NCBI GenBank assembly: GCA_039818665.1
Contig: JBCBTJ010000009.1
Span: 1 to 64,000 of the forward strand
DNA length: 64,000 nt
Reading direction: 5' to 3'
DNA from: JBCBTJ01 sp039818665
GTDB lineage: Bacteria; Pseudomonadota; Alphaproteobacteria; Caulobacterales; Hyphomonadaceae
Shown: one piece after another, positions 43,239 through 52,065 of the stretch
Layout: every line of letters starts with the position of its first letter
Position numbering within the stretch: the stretch's first letter is position 1
Notes under the pieces: generated by a model
Seen by the model: the letters and a program-made list of their open reading frames with translations, nothing else
Database searches by the model: none
What the model was told of the DNA's origin: nothing
Made by a program: the position numbers and the translations under genes

Positions 43239-44708
43239 ATGTCGCCTAGAGCATTGAAAGCGCTGAAATCAGCGCGCGGCGCGCCGCTGCTTTGCGTCGG
43301 TGATGTTATGCTGGATCGCTACGTGTATGGCGATGTCGCCCGGGTTTCGCCCGAGGCCCCGGTGCCCGTGCTCTTATATGATCAACAGCGCGCGATGCCG
43401 GGCGGCGCGGCGAATGTGGCTGTGAATGCCGCGCTCCTGGGGGCTGATGTTCGCCTGTTGGGGCTGATCGGGCGAGATGAGGCGGGGGAAACGCTAAAGG
43501 CGGTACTGGCGTCGCAGCCCGGGGTTGATGCTTTGCTTATTGAAGAAGCGGGTCGCTTCACAACCGAAAAATCGCGGTTCATCGGAAGCGGTCAGCAAGT
43601 GATGCGCCTCGACCGAGAGGTGGTCGCCGCGCCGAGTGCGGAAGCCGACAAGGCGCTGGCCGACGCTATTCTAAGCGCCGGCGACGTAAGAGCGATCCTC
43701 GTCTCGGATTACGGAAAGGGCGCTGTGACGGACGGGGTGCTCAATGCGGTCGGGGGACTGGCCGCGGGCACGGGAGCCGTGGTGCTTGTCGACCCGGCGG
43801 GGCCGGATTTCGGACGCTATGGCGAGGTCGATCTGATCAAGCCGAACGCCAGCGAATTGGGCGCGGCGGTCGGGGGCTCCGTCGGCGATGACGGGGAGGC
43901 CTCTGCGGCGCTCGCCGCCGCGCTTGACCGGTTTCCCGCAAAGGCGATCTGTGTGACCCGCGCCGAGCGCGGACTCTCTACAATGGCGCGTGGCGAGGGC
44001 GTCCAGCATGTCAAAGGCCGGGCGCGAACGGTATTTGACGTCTCAGGCGCCGGGGACACCAGTCTCGCCGCGTTGGGTGTTGCGTTCGCAGGCGGGGGCG
44101 AGCTGTACGACGCCGCCCAGTTGGCTGTCGCGGCCTCCGGCTTGGTGGTCGAAAAGGCGGGAACAGCCGCGGTTTCCGCTCAGGAAGTCTCGAACGCCCT
44201 TATGGGCGCGAGCGGAGCGGGTTCTGCGGCTGGCGCGACGATCGAAGGCGCTGCGGCGATCGCCGCGGACTGGCGCAAGGCGGGACTGAAGGTCGGGTTC
44301 TCGAACGGTTGCTTCGACCTGCTGCACCGTGGGCACGTGGCCGTGCTCGCGGCGGCCAAAGCCGCGTGCGATCGCTTGATCGTCGGGCTGAACTCGGACG
44401 CGTCCGTACGGCGCTTGAAAGGCGCGGGACGGCCGGTGAATACGGCGACGGACAGGGCAGCAGTCCTATTGGGGCTCGCGGCGGTCGACGCTGTCGCGGT
44501 CTTCGAGGACGACACGCCGCTGGCGCTGATCGAGGCGATCGAACCGGATGTTTTGGTCAAAGGCGGCGACTATTCCGAAGACGAGATCGTGGGCGCCGGT
44601 TTTGTCCGGGCTCGAGGCGGTGACGTGCTGATCGCGCCGCTTGTCGAGGGGCAGTCCACAACCGCCCAAATCGCGCGCGCCGCTGAAAAAGGCTCGGATT
44701 CCGACTGA
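43239..44708 (+). CDS. hldE: Bifunctional heptose 7-phosphate kinase / heptose 1-phosphate adenylyltransferase
   Basis: 489 aa. The N-terminal PfkB kinase domain (1-320) has VGDVMLDRYVYGDV, MPGGAANVAVNAALLGA and the C-terminal kinase motif DVSGAGDTSLAALGVA. The C-terminal cytidylyltransferase-like domain (about 350-489) has FSNGCFDLLHRGHVAVL and a GLNSDASVRRLKG block. The protein makes ADP-heptose for the LPS inner core, consistent with a Gram-negative envelope. It is the only LPS gene in the window, divergent from the phr operon. Confidence 0.95.
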   Translation: MSPRALKALKSARGAPLLCVGDVMLDRYVYGDVARVSPEAPVPVLLYDQQRAMPGGAANVAVNAALLGADVRLLGLIGRDEAGETLKAVLASQPGVDALLIEEAGRFTTEKSRFIGSGQQVMRLDREVVAAPSAEADKALADAILSAGDVRAILVSDYGKGAVTDGVLNAVGGLAAGTGAVVLVDPAGPDFGRYGEVDLIKPNASELGAAVGGSVGDDGEASAALAAALDRFPAKAICVTRAERGLSTMARGEGVQHVKGRARTVFDVSGAGDTSLAALGVAFAGGGELYDAAQLAVAASGLVVEKAGTAAVSAQEVSNALMGASGAGSAAGATIEGAAAIAADWRKAGLKVGFSNGCFDLLHRGHVAVLAAAKAACDRLIVGLNSDASVRRLKGAGRPVNTATDRAAVLLGLAAVDAVAVFEDDTPLALIEAIEPDVLVKGGDYSEDEIVGAGFVRARGGDVLIAPLVEGQSTTAQIARAAEKGSDSD

Positions 44709-44775
44709 TACTGACTTATTCGCATCTTCGGCTGAGAAAAGCTTTGATTTATAATAAGTATTTTTGCTGACTTAG

Positions 44776-44809
44776 ACTCAAAGCGGCTTTGCATCGACAG
44801 TGTCGATGC
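44776..44809 (+). repeat. Copy 2 of a 34-bp bipartite palindromic element
   Basis: ACTCAAAGC (44776-44784), 7-bp spacer, palindrome CATCGACAGTGTCGATG (44792-44808) and C. Outer blocks and spacing are identical to those of the element at 21582-21615 on the minus strand; the 7-bp spacers differ. Here the palindrome extends to 19 bp. It lies between the convergent hldE and DUF3089-like genes, downstream of an AT-rich stretch (44743-44767). Confidence 0.7.
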
Positions 44810-44840
44810 CGCCTGGCGGCCCCTACCATTACTGGGATTG

Positions 44841-44870
44841 GAGTGCAGGTCTTCGCCTGTATGTGCACTC
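44841..44870. terminator. Terminator-like hairpin between hldE and the DUF3089-like gene
   Basis: GAGTGCA (44841-44847) pairs with TGCACTC (44864-44870), and the inner CAGG/CCTG can also pair around TCTTCG. It is followed by TGATTT on the plus strand. It lies between convergent genes and may end either transcript; the T-tract is poor. Confidence 0.45.
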
Positions 44871-44887
44871 TGATTTCGCGTCTCAGG

Positions 44888-45760
44888 CTAGTCCGTCTCG
44901 CCCGGACGGCGAATGGGCGCGACGTCGATCACCTCGAAACCCTCCAGAGGCTCGGCGGGCTTGGGCGCGTTCTCGTCGAGCCATACCGAAAGGCTCGTGG
45001 ACCGGTCTGCAAACTCGCCGGCGAGCGCGGCGGGATCGGCGGGACGAAGCGCCGCGGCGCGCCCTGGCAGGTTCGGCGAGAGCCAGCCGAGCGGTCTCGG
45101 CGCCGCGGCGGCGGCGGCGATGAACGTGCAGGCGTTATCGAACAGCTCGCTGCAATCGGCGCGAAGGCGGGGAGCGCGTTCGCCAACCGCCGCGAGCGCG
45201 ACGCCGGCGAAGCGCTGGGTGAGGCGGGAGTCGATATTGATGAACTCGATGACCGCTTCGGCTGCAGATTCAGCGCCGGGGAGGACTACGAGCATGATGG
45301 CCCGCTCGCGATTGTATCGGGTGAGATAGTGCTGGAAGGCGGCGATGGCGTCGGCTCGCGCGGCGTCGTCTAGTTCTGCTGCGTCATCGCGCGGGAGCGC
45401 GGCCGACGGATGGCGCAGATACGGCGCATAGACCGGACCGGCTGAACCCGCCGGCTCCGCGAAAGCGGCGACCGCAGCGTCCATCGAGGCGCGCACGCGC
45501 TCGTCCTCGATCGGCGTGAGGCCGACGCTATTGGAGACGCCGGCCGGCGGCGGCAGCAAAAAGACATCCAGCCCCCAGGGCCGTTCCCAGCCGCCGGGAG
45601 GCTGTGTTTCGGGCTGAACGGACCAGTTGGCCTCCAGAGTGAAATCGGGCGCCGGCGCCGGATCGGGGCTCTGGCGCATCGCCAGCGATCGGTACGCCCA
45701 ATCCTTGATCCCGAAATAAAGCGCGACGGCGACCAGCGCCGCCCCGAGCCAAAGTCTCAT
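44888..45760 (-). CDS. DUF3089-like membrane-anchored protein, degenerate hydrolase
   Basis: 290 aa. One N-terminal membrane helix (about 4-18) is followed by a Pro-rich linker and a domain reminiscent of DUF3089 alpha/beta-hydrolases: WGLDVFLLPPPAG, SAGPVYAPYLRHPSAAL, AFQHYLTRYNRERAIMLVVLPG. Where DUF3089 members have the nucleophile elbow (H-S-Q-G), this protein reads LPGAES, so hydrolase activity is doubtful. The family call is tentative. It overlaps the DUF6285 gene by 4 bp (ATGA) and ends that operon. Confidence 0.5.
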   Translation of the reverse strand: MRLWLGAALVAVALYFGIKDWAYRSLAMRQSPDPAPAPDFTLEANWSVQPETQPPGGWERPWGLDVFLLPPPAGVSNSVGLTPIEDERVRASMDAAVAAFAEPAGSAGPVYAPYLRHPSAALPRDDAAELDDAARADAIAAFQHYLTRYNRERAIMLVVLPGAESAAEAVIEFINIDSRLTQRFAGVALAAVGERAPRLRADCSELFDNACTFIAAAAAAPRPLGWLSPNLPGRAAALRPADPAALAGEFADRSTSLSVWLDENAPKPAEPLEGFEVIDVAPIRRPGETD

Positions 45761-46140
45761 TCAGTCCGCTCCAAAGCCGTTTTGAGCCCCGAATAGCGCG
45801 GCTGGTCGACTTTTGCCTGAGCGATTGTGGTGGATTTGAGATGTGCGAGGAGGCCGGGTGTCGAAAGGTCGACCTCGCCGGCGCGGATCCTGTCGCAGAG
45901 TTTGCGGCGAAGTGACTCGAGCGACGCGTCCGGATCGCCGCCGGCGAGCGGGGCGAGGCCGGCGCGTTCAGCCGCTTCGGCGCCGGCGCGCGCGGCGAGA
46001 TCGCGTTCGACGGTTTGGAGCGCGTTGATCGAGACGCGGGTCAAAAACGCCGTGTAGGCGCTGGGCTCGGCGCCTGTCGTCTCTTCGAGAAAGCGACGGA
46101 CGCCAACCACCAATTCGGCAGGCGAGGGCTGGTCGTGCAT
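45757..46140 (-). CDS. DUF6285 protein
   Basis: 127 aa, all helical. PSPAELVVGVRRFLEE, AFLTRVSINALQTVERDL and LLAHLKSTTIAQAKVDQPRYSG, read in order, match the small DUF6285 family, which I recall next to acyl-CoA-dehydrogenase-associated phosphotransferases. It lies 3 bp after the phosphotransferase gene. Function unknown; probably a partner of that kinase-like protein. Confidence 0.65.
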   Translation of the reverse strand: MHDQPSPAELVVGVRRFLEETTGAEPSAYTAFLTRVSINALQTVERDLAARAGAEAAERAGLAPLAGGDPDASLESLRRKLCDRIRAGEVDLSTPGLLAHLKSTTIAQAKVDQPRYSGLKTALERTE

Positions 46141-46143
46141 GGG

Positions 46144-47145
46144 TCAGACTTGTTCCAGGAGGTTTATCAGGTCGATCTCGGTTTCTGACACGCGCCGTCC
46201 GATCATCGCGCGCTCGATGCTGAGATTGGCGCCGGTGCGGTAGCTCTCATACATCATCATGCACATGACGCCCCATTTGAGGGAGCCGAGGATCTCCCAC
46301 CAATCGATGTCCGCTGGACTGAAGCTTGCGCCGCCCTCGGCGGCGTACGCCTCAAGCAGCGGTTCAAGGTCGCCAAAACCGCCGACGCGCTTGTCCGTTT
46401 GGCCGAAGCGCCACGAGTTGACGCAGATCCAGGCCAGGTCTTCGCGCGGATCGCCGATATGCGCCAGTTCCCAATCTAGAACGGCGGCGAGCCCGTTTTC
46501 GTCCACCATAAGATTCCCAAGCCTGAAATCGCCATGGACCAATACGTTCGGCAGCGGCGCGGGCGCGTTCGCGGCGAGCCAGGACATGGCGAGGTCCAGC
46601 ACGGGGCGCGGCGTGTCGAACGACAGATAAAGCGTCTTGTACCGATCGAGCTGATCCAGGCCCGAGCTGACGGGCAGGTCTTCAAAAGTCGCAGCATCCA
46701 TAGCGTGGATCTTCGCCAAGGCCGCCCCGCACTGTGCGGGCAGAGCGGCGCGGGCGGCGGCGAAGGCCTCGTCGCGCAGGATTTTGCGCGCGATCGTCTC
46801 GCCTGCGACGCGGCCCATGACAAAGGCTTCGCCGATCCGGTCGTCCGGCGCGCAGACATGAACAATGTCCGGCACGGGCGCGCCGGCGGCCGCGGCGGCT
46901 TCGATGAGCTGAGCTTCCTGGTCCAGCGTGATGGCGTTCTCCGATCGCGCATCGGCGACGCCGTCGGGCGCGCGTCGCAGGATCAGCGCTCGTTGCGCGC
47001 CATTCAGCCCTGTCGCGTTAAACGCCCAGGTCTCTTGGCTGGCGCCTCCAGACAGACGCTTGAGCCCGTCGATTCCGTCCCCATCTGGCAGAAAAGTCGG
47101 CGCGAGACGAGCGAGGGCGGATTTCAGCGTCGGATCTTCACTCAT
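46144..47145 (-). CDS. Phosphotransferase-family protein (APH/ACAD10-like)
   Basis: 333 aa with a protein-kinase-like aminoglycoside/choline phosphotransferase fold. The catalytic loop is HGDFRLGNLM (H204-D206) and the Mg-binding motif LDWELAHIGDP (D224). This subtype (LSGGASQETWAF start, IGDPREDLAW) resembles the N-terminal kinase domain of ACAD10/11, thought to phosphorylate 4-hydroxyacyl-CoA. No acyl-CoA dehydrogenase gene adjoins it. An in-frame GTG three codons upstream is an alternative start; neither start has a clear ribosome site. Divergent from the DUF502 gene. Confidence 0.82.
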   Translation of the reverse strand: MSEDPTLKSALARLAPTFLPDGDGIDGLKRLSGGASQETWAFNATGLNGAQRALILRRAPDGVADARSENAITLDQEAQLIEAAAAAGAPVPDIVHVCAPDDRIGEAFVMGRVAGETIARKILRDEAFAAARAALPAQCGAALAKIHAMDAATFEDLPVSSGLDQLDRYKTLYLSFDTPRPVLDLAMSWLAANAPAPLPNVLVHGDFRLGNLMVDENGLAAVLDWELAHIGDPREDLAWICVNSWRFGQTDKRVGGFGDLEPLLEAYAAEGGASFSPADIDWWEILGSLKWGVMCMMMYESYRTGANLSIERAMIGRRVSETEIDLINLLEQV

Positions 47146-47221
47146 GATCGACACATTTACGCGAAACTATTGACGGGCCAAGGAAAACGCCGCGGTTAGA
47201 CACGACGGAGAACCAGAACAC

Positions 47222-47938
47222 ATGTCCCGCAAATCCAAGTCGGAATCCGACGGGTCGCCGAAAAAGATCGGCGCGATCGCCTGGCTGCGCGGGCGATTCT
47301 TCGCGGGCATCGTGATCGCCGCCCCGATCGCCATCACGTTCATGCTGTTGAGTTGGCTGATTGCGGAAATCGATAAGCGAATCAAACCGCTTATCCCTGA
47401 CGCCTGGAATCCGGAGACCTATACGCGCTTTGCGATCCCAGGTCTTGGAGTGATCGTCGCCATCTTGCTTTTGACGCTTCTGGGCGCCATCGCGACGAAT
47501 TTGATCGGCCGATCCCTGATTCAGGCCGGAGACCGCCTGCTGAGCCGCGTGCCGGTGGTGCGGAACCTTTATTCGGCCTTGAAGCAATTGTTCGAGACGG
47601 TCGCGACAAGCAATCAGGCGAGCTTCAAGGAAGTCATTCTCATCGAATATCCCAAGCGAGGCACATGGTGCATCGGCTTTTTGACGGCGGCGGCGAAAAA
47701 CGAGATCGCTCTTCGCTTGGGTGAGGGAAAAGTCGGCGTCTTTGTGCCGACGACCCCGAATCCGACGTCCGGCTTTCTTATGTATGTCGACCGATCCGAG
47801 ATCATCGAACTCGACATGACGGTCGAGGAGGGGGCGAAGATGATCGTCTCCGCCGGCCTCGTGGTCCCCGATTATGCGGGCGAAGGCGGCCCGGCGATCG
47901 CGGCGCGGCTCGAAGACCGGGCGCGCGAAGCGAGCTAA
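47222..47938 (+). CDS. DUF502 membrane protein
   Basis: 238 aa. Two membrane helices (about 25-47 and 75-97) precede a soluble domain. FFAGIVIAAPIAITFMLL, GRSLIQAGDRLLSRVPVVRN, LYSALKQLFETV and VPTTPNPTSGFLMYV are the DUF502 pattern. The family is a widespread inner-membrane protein of unclear function. It ends 14 bp before the end of the convergent M16 protease gene. Confidence 0.85.
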   Translation: MSRKSKSESDGSPKKIGAIAWLRGRFFAGIVIAAPIAITFMLLSWLIAEIDKRIKPLIPDAWNPETYTRFAIPGLGVIVAILLLTLLGAIATNLIGRSLIQAGDRLLSRVPVVRNLYSALKQLFETVATSNQASFKEVILIEYPKRGTWCIGFLTAAAKNEIALRLGEGKVGVFVPTTPNPTSGFLMYVDRSEIIELDMTVEEGAKMIVSAGLVVPDYAGEGGPAIAARLEDRAREAS

Positions 47939-47952
47939 TATTGGCGCCGTCC

Positions 47953-50868
47953 TTAGGGCGCCTCGTCCGCGGCCGGATTTCCATCGGCGTCTAGTTCGAC
48001 GATCGGAAAGCCCAGCGAGACAAGGTCGTCCATGATCACGTCCCGGTCGCCGACGACCGCGATGATCTTGTCGTCGGCCGGCAAGAGTTCCGCCGCGAGC
48101 GCGTCGATCTCGGGCTTGGCGATATCGGCGAGGATGGCGTTCTGCTGATCGACAAAGTCGTCGGGCAGATCATAGGTCAAAATGTTTGAGAGAAAGCCTA
48201 GCTTCTGAAACGGGGTCTCGTAGCGGCGCGCGTCGGACTGGCCAATGGCGCTCTTGGTGAAGGCGAGCTCCTCGAGCGTGATTCCGTCCGCGCGATAGGC
48301 TTCGATCTCACTCAGGAACTCGGTGATGGAAGCCTTTGTCGTGTCGGTGCGCACGCCGGCGCCGGCGGTGAACTCGCCGGTCTGCTCGCCGCCTCTGAAG
48401 AACGAGAAGGCACCATAGGTGTAGCCTTTGTCTTCCCGCAGATTGATGTTGATCCGGCTGTTGAACGCCCCGCCGAGCGCGAAGTTCATCAAGCGGGCCC
48501 GGTAATACCGCCCGGTGGCGTCGAAGGGCAGGTTGGGCGCGCCGATCCGGATCTCAGATTGGGCGGCCGCCGGCTTATGAATGAAATAGAGCGTCGTCCC
48601 TTCGGGCGTCGGCAGCGGGTTGAACTCGGTCGTGTCGACCGGATCGGCGGTCCAGTCGGTGAAGACGCCAAGCTTTTCGATCATGTCCGCTTGCGGCGTG
48701 TCGCTGACGGCGACGATGGAGGCGACGGCCGCGCTATAGCGCGCGTTGTAAAAGGCCCGCACATCATCCAGCGTGATGGCATCGACCGTTTCGACGAGGC
48801 CGGCGTCCCGGTAAGCGAACGCATTGTCCCGCCCATACAGCAAGAGGCTGTAGACGGTTCCGACCGTGGCCGACGGCGAGGTCTTGGACTGTTCGATGCT
48901 TTGAAGCGTTTGGTTTTTTAGCCGTTCGAAGTCCGCCTCGGCGAAAGCGGGTTTGAACAGTTTCTCGGCCGCGATGGCGAGGGTTTCGTCAAGGTTTTCC
49001 GTCAGTGATCGGATCGTCATGGTCGTGAACACGTCGCCGGAGCTGACGCGGATCGTCGACCCGAGCTTGTCGAGCCGATTGGAGAGCTCTTCGTTCGTCG
49101 AGTCGGTCGTGGCCTCGTTGAGCATGCCGGCGGTCAGCGCGGCGAGGCCGAGCTTTTCCATCGGCTCGTCCTTTTGGCCGGTTTTGATCCGGAGGCTGAT
49201 CGCCGTGGTCGGCGTCTCATCGTTCACCGCGCCGAGGATTTCCACGCCGTTCGCGAGCGCGCCGCGCCAAATCTCCGGCAGTTTTACCGCCGGGTTCGCG
49301 CCGGCCGGCGGTTGGACACTGCGATCGAAATCATCGACCGGCGGGCGCAGCGCAAGGTCTGTCTCGCCAGGGCCGTCTGGGATGTCGCGCTCATAGCGCT
49401 CCCATGTGTCCGGCCGGGCCGCCGCGTCCGGTTCGCCCTTTTTGACGATGCTCATGATCACCGCCGGCTTGTCTTTGATGTACTGCTCGTAGACCCGGAC
49501 GACGTCCGCCTTGGTGACATTCTCGTAGCGGGCGATCTCGTCGCGAATGTAGTTGGGATTGTTGGCGAAGGTCTCGAAGAAGGCGAGCTGGCTGACTTTG
49601 CCCGAGACGCTTTCCAGGCGGTAGATCAGCCCGGACACGATGCTCGCCTTCACACGCTCCAGGTCGTCGTCCTGCACGCCCCGCGTTTCAAATTCCTCGA
49701 GGCTTGCGCGCATGATCTCCTCCAGCTCCGCAAGCGTCTTGCCGCTGGCCGGGTTGAGCAGGGCGTTCAGTGTGAACGCGCAGTGGAGTTCGCGGCAGGC
49801 GTGACCCGCGGCCGACTGAACAGCGAAGCCGTCTTTGTCCAAATTCTTGTAAAGCAGCGAAGTTCTGCCTTGGCCCATGATCTCCATGAGCACGTCGAGC
49901 GGGGCCTCGTCGGGATGCCGCGCATAGACGGTGGGCCAGGCCATATAGATCAGCGGCAGGGCGATATTGTCTTCCAGCGAGATATAGCGGTCGGCGTCCA
50001 GCGAGACCGGCGGCTTGACTGGGTCTTCGACGTCTGGGCCGCGCGGAATCGGGCCGAAATACTTGACGACCCATTCCAGGGTTTGATCTCGGTCGAGGTC
50101 GCCGCCGATGGTAAGCACTGCATTGTTGGGACCGTACCAGCGCAGGAAAAAGCGCTTCAGATCGTCGAGATCGGCGCGGTTCAGGTCTTCGATATAGCCG
50201 ATCGTACTCCACGAATAAGGATGGCCTTCGGGGTACATGGCCTCGCCGACGCGTTCGAAGAGCAGGCCGTAGGGGCGGTTGTCGACGCGCTGGCCGCGTT
50301 CGTTCTTGACGGTTTCGCGCTGGACCTCGAACTTCTCTTGGGTGACGGCCGGCAAGAGGAAGCCCATCCGGTCGGCCTCCAGCCAGAGCATTTTTTCCAA
50401 CTGGTTGGAGGGGACGGTCTGAAAGTAGTTGGTGCGGTCTGAGTTGGTCGTGCCGTTCAGTGTGCCGCCGGACTCCGAGACGATCTTGAAGTGCTCCTCG
50501 TCGGCGACGTTTTCGGAGCCTTGGAACATCATGTGTTCGAAGAAGTGCGCGAAGCCGGACTTGCCGATGTCCTCGCGCCCGGAGCCGACATGGTAGGTCA
50601 CGTCGACATGGACGAGCGGGTCGGATCGATCCTCGTGCAAAATGACGGTCAGGCCATTCGGGAGAACGTATTTCTCGTAGGGGATGACGATTTCGTCGCC
50701 GATGCGCTCGACGGTCTCGACCAGCTCCATCCCGCTCGGCAGCGCCGGCGCTGGGGGCTCGGCCTCGAGGGCTGGGGCGGGCGCGGCGTCGCTCTCGCGA
50801 GGTTGAAACACCTGGCATCCGGCCAAAACGAGGGAGAGCGCCGTCGTTGCGGCGAGAATATTGCGCAT
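47953..50868 (-). CDS. M16-family zinc metalloprotease, lipoprotein
   Basis: 971 aa with two M16 halves, as in pitrilysin-like proteins. The lipoprotein signal ends VLAGC (C18) and is followed by an Ala/Pro/Glu linker, so it is probably anchored on the periplasmic side of a membrane. The inverted zinc motif HFFEH (108-112) lies in the first half; the distal glutamate is expected in the ERETVKNERGQR-like VQRETVKNERGQ block. The second half lacks HxxEH, as usual. Function: degradation of periplasmic peptides. Start ATG with AGGGG upstream. Confidence 0.9.
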   Translation of the reverse strand: MRNILAATTALSLVLAGCQVFQPRESDAAPAPALEAEPPAPALPSGMELVETVERIGDEIVIPYEKYVLPNGLTVILHEDRSDPLVHVDVTYHVGSGREDIGKSGFAHFFEHMMFQGSENVADEEHFKIVSESGGTLNGTTNSDRTNYFQTVPSNQLEKMLWLEADRMGFLLPAVTQEKFEVQRETVKNERGQRVDNRPYGLLFERVGEAMYPEGHPYSWSTIGYIEDLNRADLDDLKRFFLRWYGPNNAVLTIGGDLDRDQTLEWVVKYFGPIPRGPDVEDPVKPPVSLDADRYISLEDNIALPLIYMAWPTVYARHPDEAPLDVLMEIMGQGRTSLLYKNLDKDGFAVQSAAGHACRELHCAFTLNALLNPASGKTLAELEEIMRASLEEFETRGVQDDDLERVKASIVSGLIYRLESVSGKVSQLAFFETFANNPNYIRDEIARYENVTKADVVRVYEQYIKDKPAVIMSIVKKGEPDAAARPDTWERYERDIPDGPGETDLALRPPVDDFDRSVQPPAGANPAVKLPEIWRGALANGVEILGAVNDETPTTAISLRIKTGQKDEPMEKLGLAALTAGMLNEATTDSTNEELSNRLDKLGSTIRVSSGDVFTTMTIRSLTENLDETLAIAAEKLFKPAFAEADFERLKNQTLQSIEQSKTSPSATVGTVYSLLLYGRDNAFAYRDAGLVETVDAITLDDVRAFYNARYSAAVASIVAVSDTPQADMIEKLGVFTDWTADPVDTTEFNPLPTPEGTTLYFIHKPAAAQSEIRIGAPNLPFDATGRYYRARLMNFALGGAFNSRININLREDKGYTYGAFSFFRGGEQTGEFTAGAGVRTDTTKASITEFLSEIEAYRADGITLEELAFTKSAIGQSDARRYETPFQKLGFLSNILTYDLPDDFVDQQNAILADIAKPEIDALAAELLPADDKIIAVVGDRDVIMDDLVSLGFPIVELDADGNPAADEAP

Positions 50869-50938
50869 GAAGAGCCCCTAGGAAGCGAGCGGCGATGTTA
50901 GCTTGTCCCCCGGCGATGGGAAGGCATACGCGGCGCCG

Positions 50939-52057
50939 TCATGGGGAGCGTTTTCGGCGTTTCGTGCGGGCGGCTTGGAACTTGGCGCGGCGGTCGATCC
51001 GATCGCCGTCCAAGGGGTCTTCCTCTCCGCCGAAAAGGGAGGCGAGGTCGAAGCTGGAGCGGTTGTTCAAGGCGTCGAAATTCTCGGCCAGCCATTCGTC
51101 TGCGGTGCTGCGTCCGCGTTCGAACAGCATGTCCAGAAAGTCCTGCTCAGCGTTGAGCTTGGACGAGGCGCCGAGCGCGGCCATAGACTCCTCGTCGCCA
51201 ATGATATGGGTCAGAACACGACGGTAGCCCGTGTTTTCAAGGCGGCCGGCCTCCATAAGGCGGGTGACGAAGTCGACCGCGCGGAGCTCTCGCATCAAAG
51301 ACGCGTTGAAGGTGATCTCGTTGAGGCGATTAAGGATGTCCCGCGCTGAACGCGGCGCGCCGGGCCGCTTCATCGGATTGATCTGAACGATGACGACGTC
51401 GTCGGACTGGGCGTGATCGAATAGCGGCCAAAGCGGCGGGTTGCCCATATAGCCGCCGTCCCAATAGGGCTTTCCATCGATCCAAACCGCTTTGTAGAGG
51501 AGCGGCAGGCAGGCCGACGCCATGACATGGTCGGCCGTCAAATCTTCTTGATCAAAGACCTTCGCCTGACCGGTTTCGACATTGGTGGCGGAGATGAAGA
51601 GTTGTACGTGCGCACACTCGCAGACTTTCTTGAAATCAATGGCCTCGACGAGGATGTCGCGCAGTGGATTGAGGTCGAGCGGATTGAGATCGTAGGGGCT
51701 GGCGACCCGGGACACCATGTCGAACAAGAGATAGCCGGGGGAGGTATCGAGGCTCCAGCCGCCGAGCCATTTTTGGATGAAGGACCGCTGGACGGGGCTG
51801 TGGCGGGCCGCTTCGCCGACTTGCGCCCAGAACCGCTTTAGGCGCCGGCGCGCTTCTTCACAGCCGCCGTCGGACAAGCCTTCGGCGAGCACGACGGCGT
51901 TCATCGCGCCGGCGCTGGCGCCGGTGATGGAGTCGATTTCGATCCGAGGGTCTTCAAGCAGGCGGTCGAGCACGCCCCAGGTGAACGCGCCATGGGCGCC
52001 GCCGCCCTGGAGGGCGAGGTTGATCCGCTTGACCGGCGCGTCGTCCCCCTTCGCCAT
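50939..52057 (-). CDS. Patatin-like phospholipase
   Basis: 372 aa. Oxyanion loop GGGAHG (18-23), nucleophile elbow GASAGA (S48) and the dyad aspartate D200 in YWDGGYMGN are all present, so the Ser-Asp dyad is complete. The C-terminal part (FVTRLMEAGRLENTGYRRV, DEWLAENFDALN) matches the bacterial RssA/ExoU-like patatins often found beside bdhA. Substrate may be a phospholipid or PHB-granule lipid; that is inference. It starts 8 bp after the bdhA stop, with AGGAGA upstream. Confidence 0.9.
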   Translation of the reverse strand: MAKGDDAPVKRINLALQGGGAHGAFTWGVLDRLLEDPRIEIDSITGASAGAMNAVVLAEGLSDGGCEEARRRLKRFWAQVGEAARHSPVQRSFIQKWLGGWSLDTSPGYLLFDMVSRVASPYDLNPLDLNPLRDILVEAIDFKKVCECAHVQLFISATNVETGQAKVFDQEDLTADHVMASACLPLLYKAVWIDGKPYWDGGYMGNPPLWPLFDHAQSDDVVIVQINPMKRPGAPRSARDILNRLNEITFNASLMRELRAVDFVTRLMEAGRLENTGYRRVLTHIIGDEESMAALGASSKLNAEQDFLDMLFERGRSTADEWLAENFDALNNRSSFDLASLFGGEEDPLDGDRIDRRAKFQAARTKRRKRSP

Positions 52058-52065
52058 TTGCTCTC

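Noticed and set aside
49174..50442. 422-aa open frame antisense to the M16 protease
   Set aside because: No recognisable domain, and composition follows the reverse complement of the protease gene.
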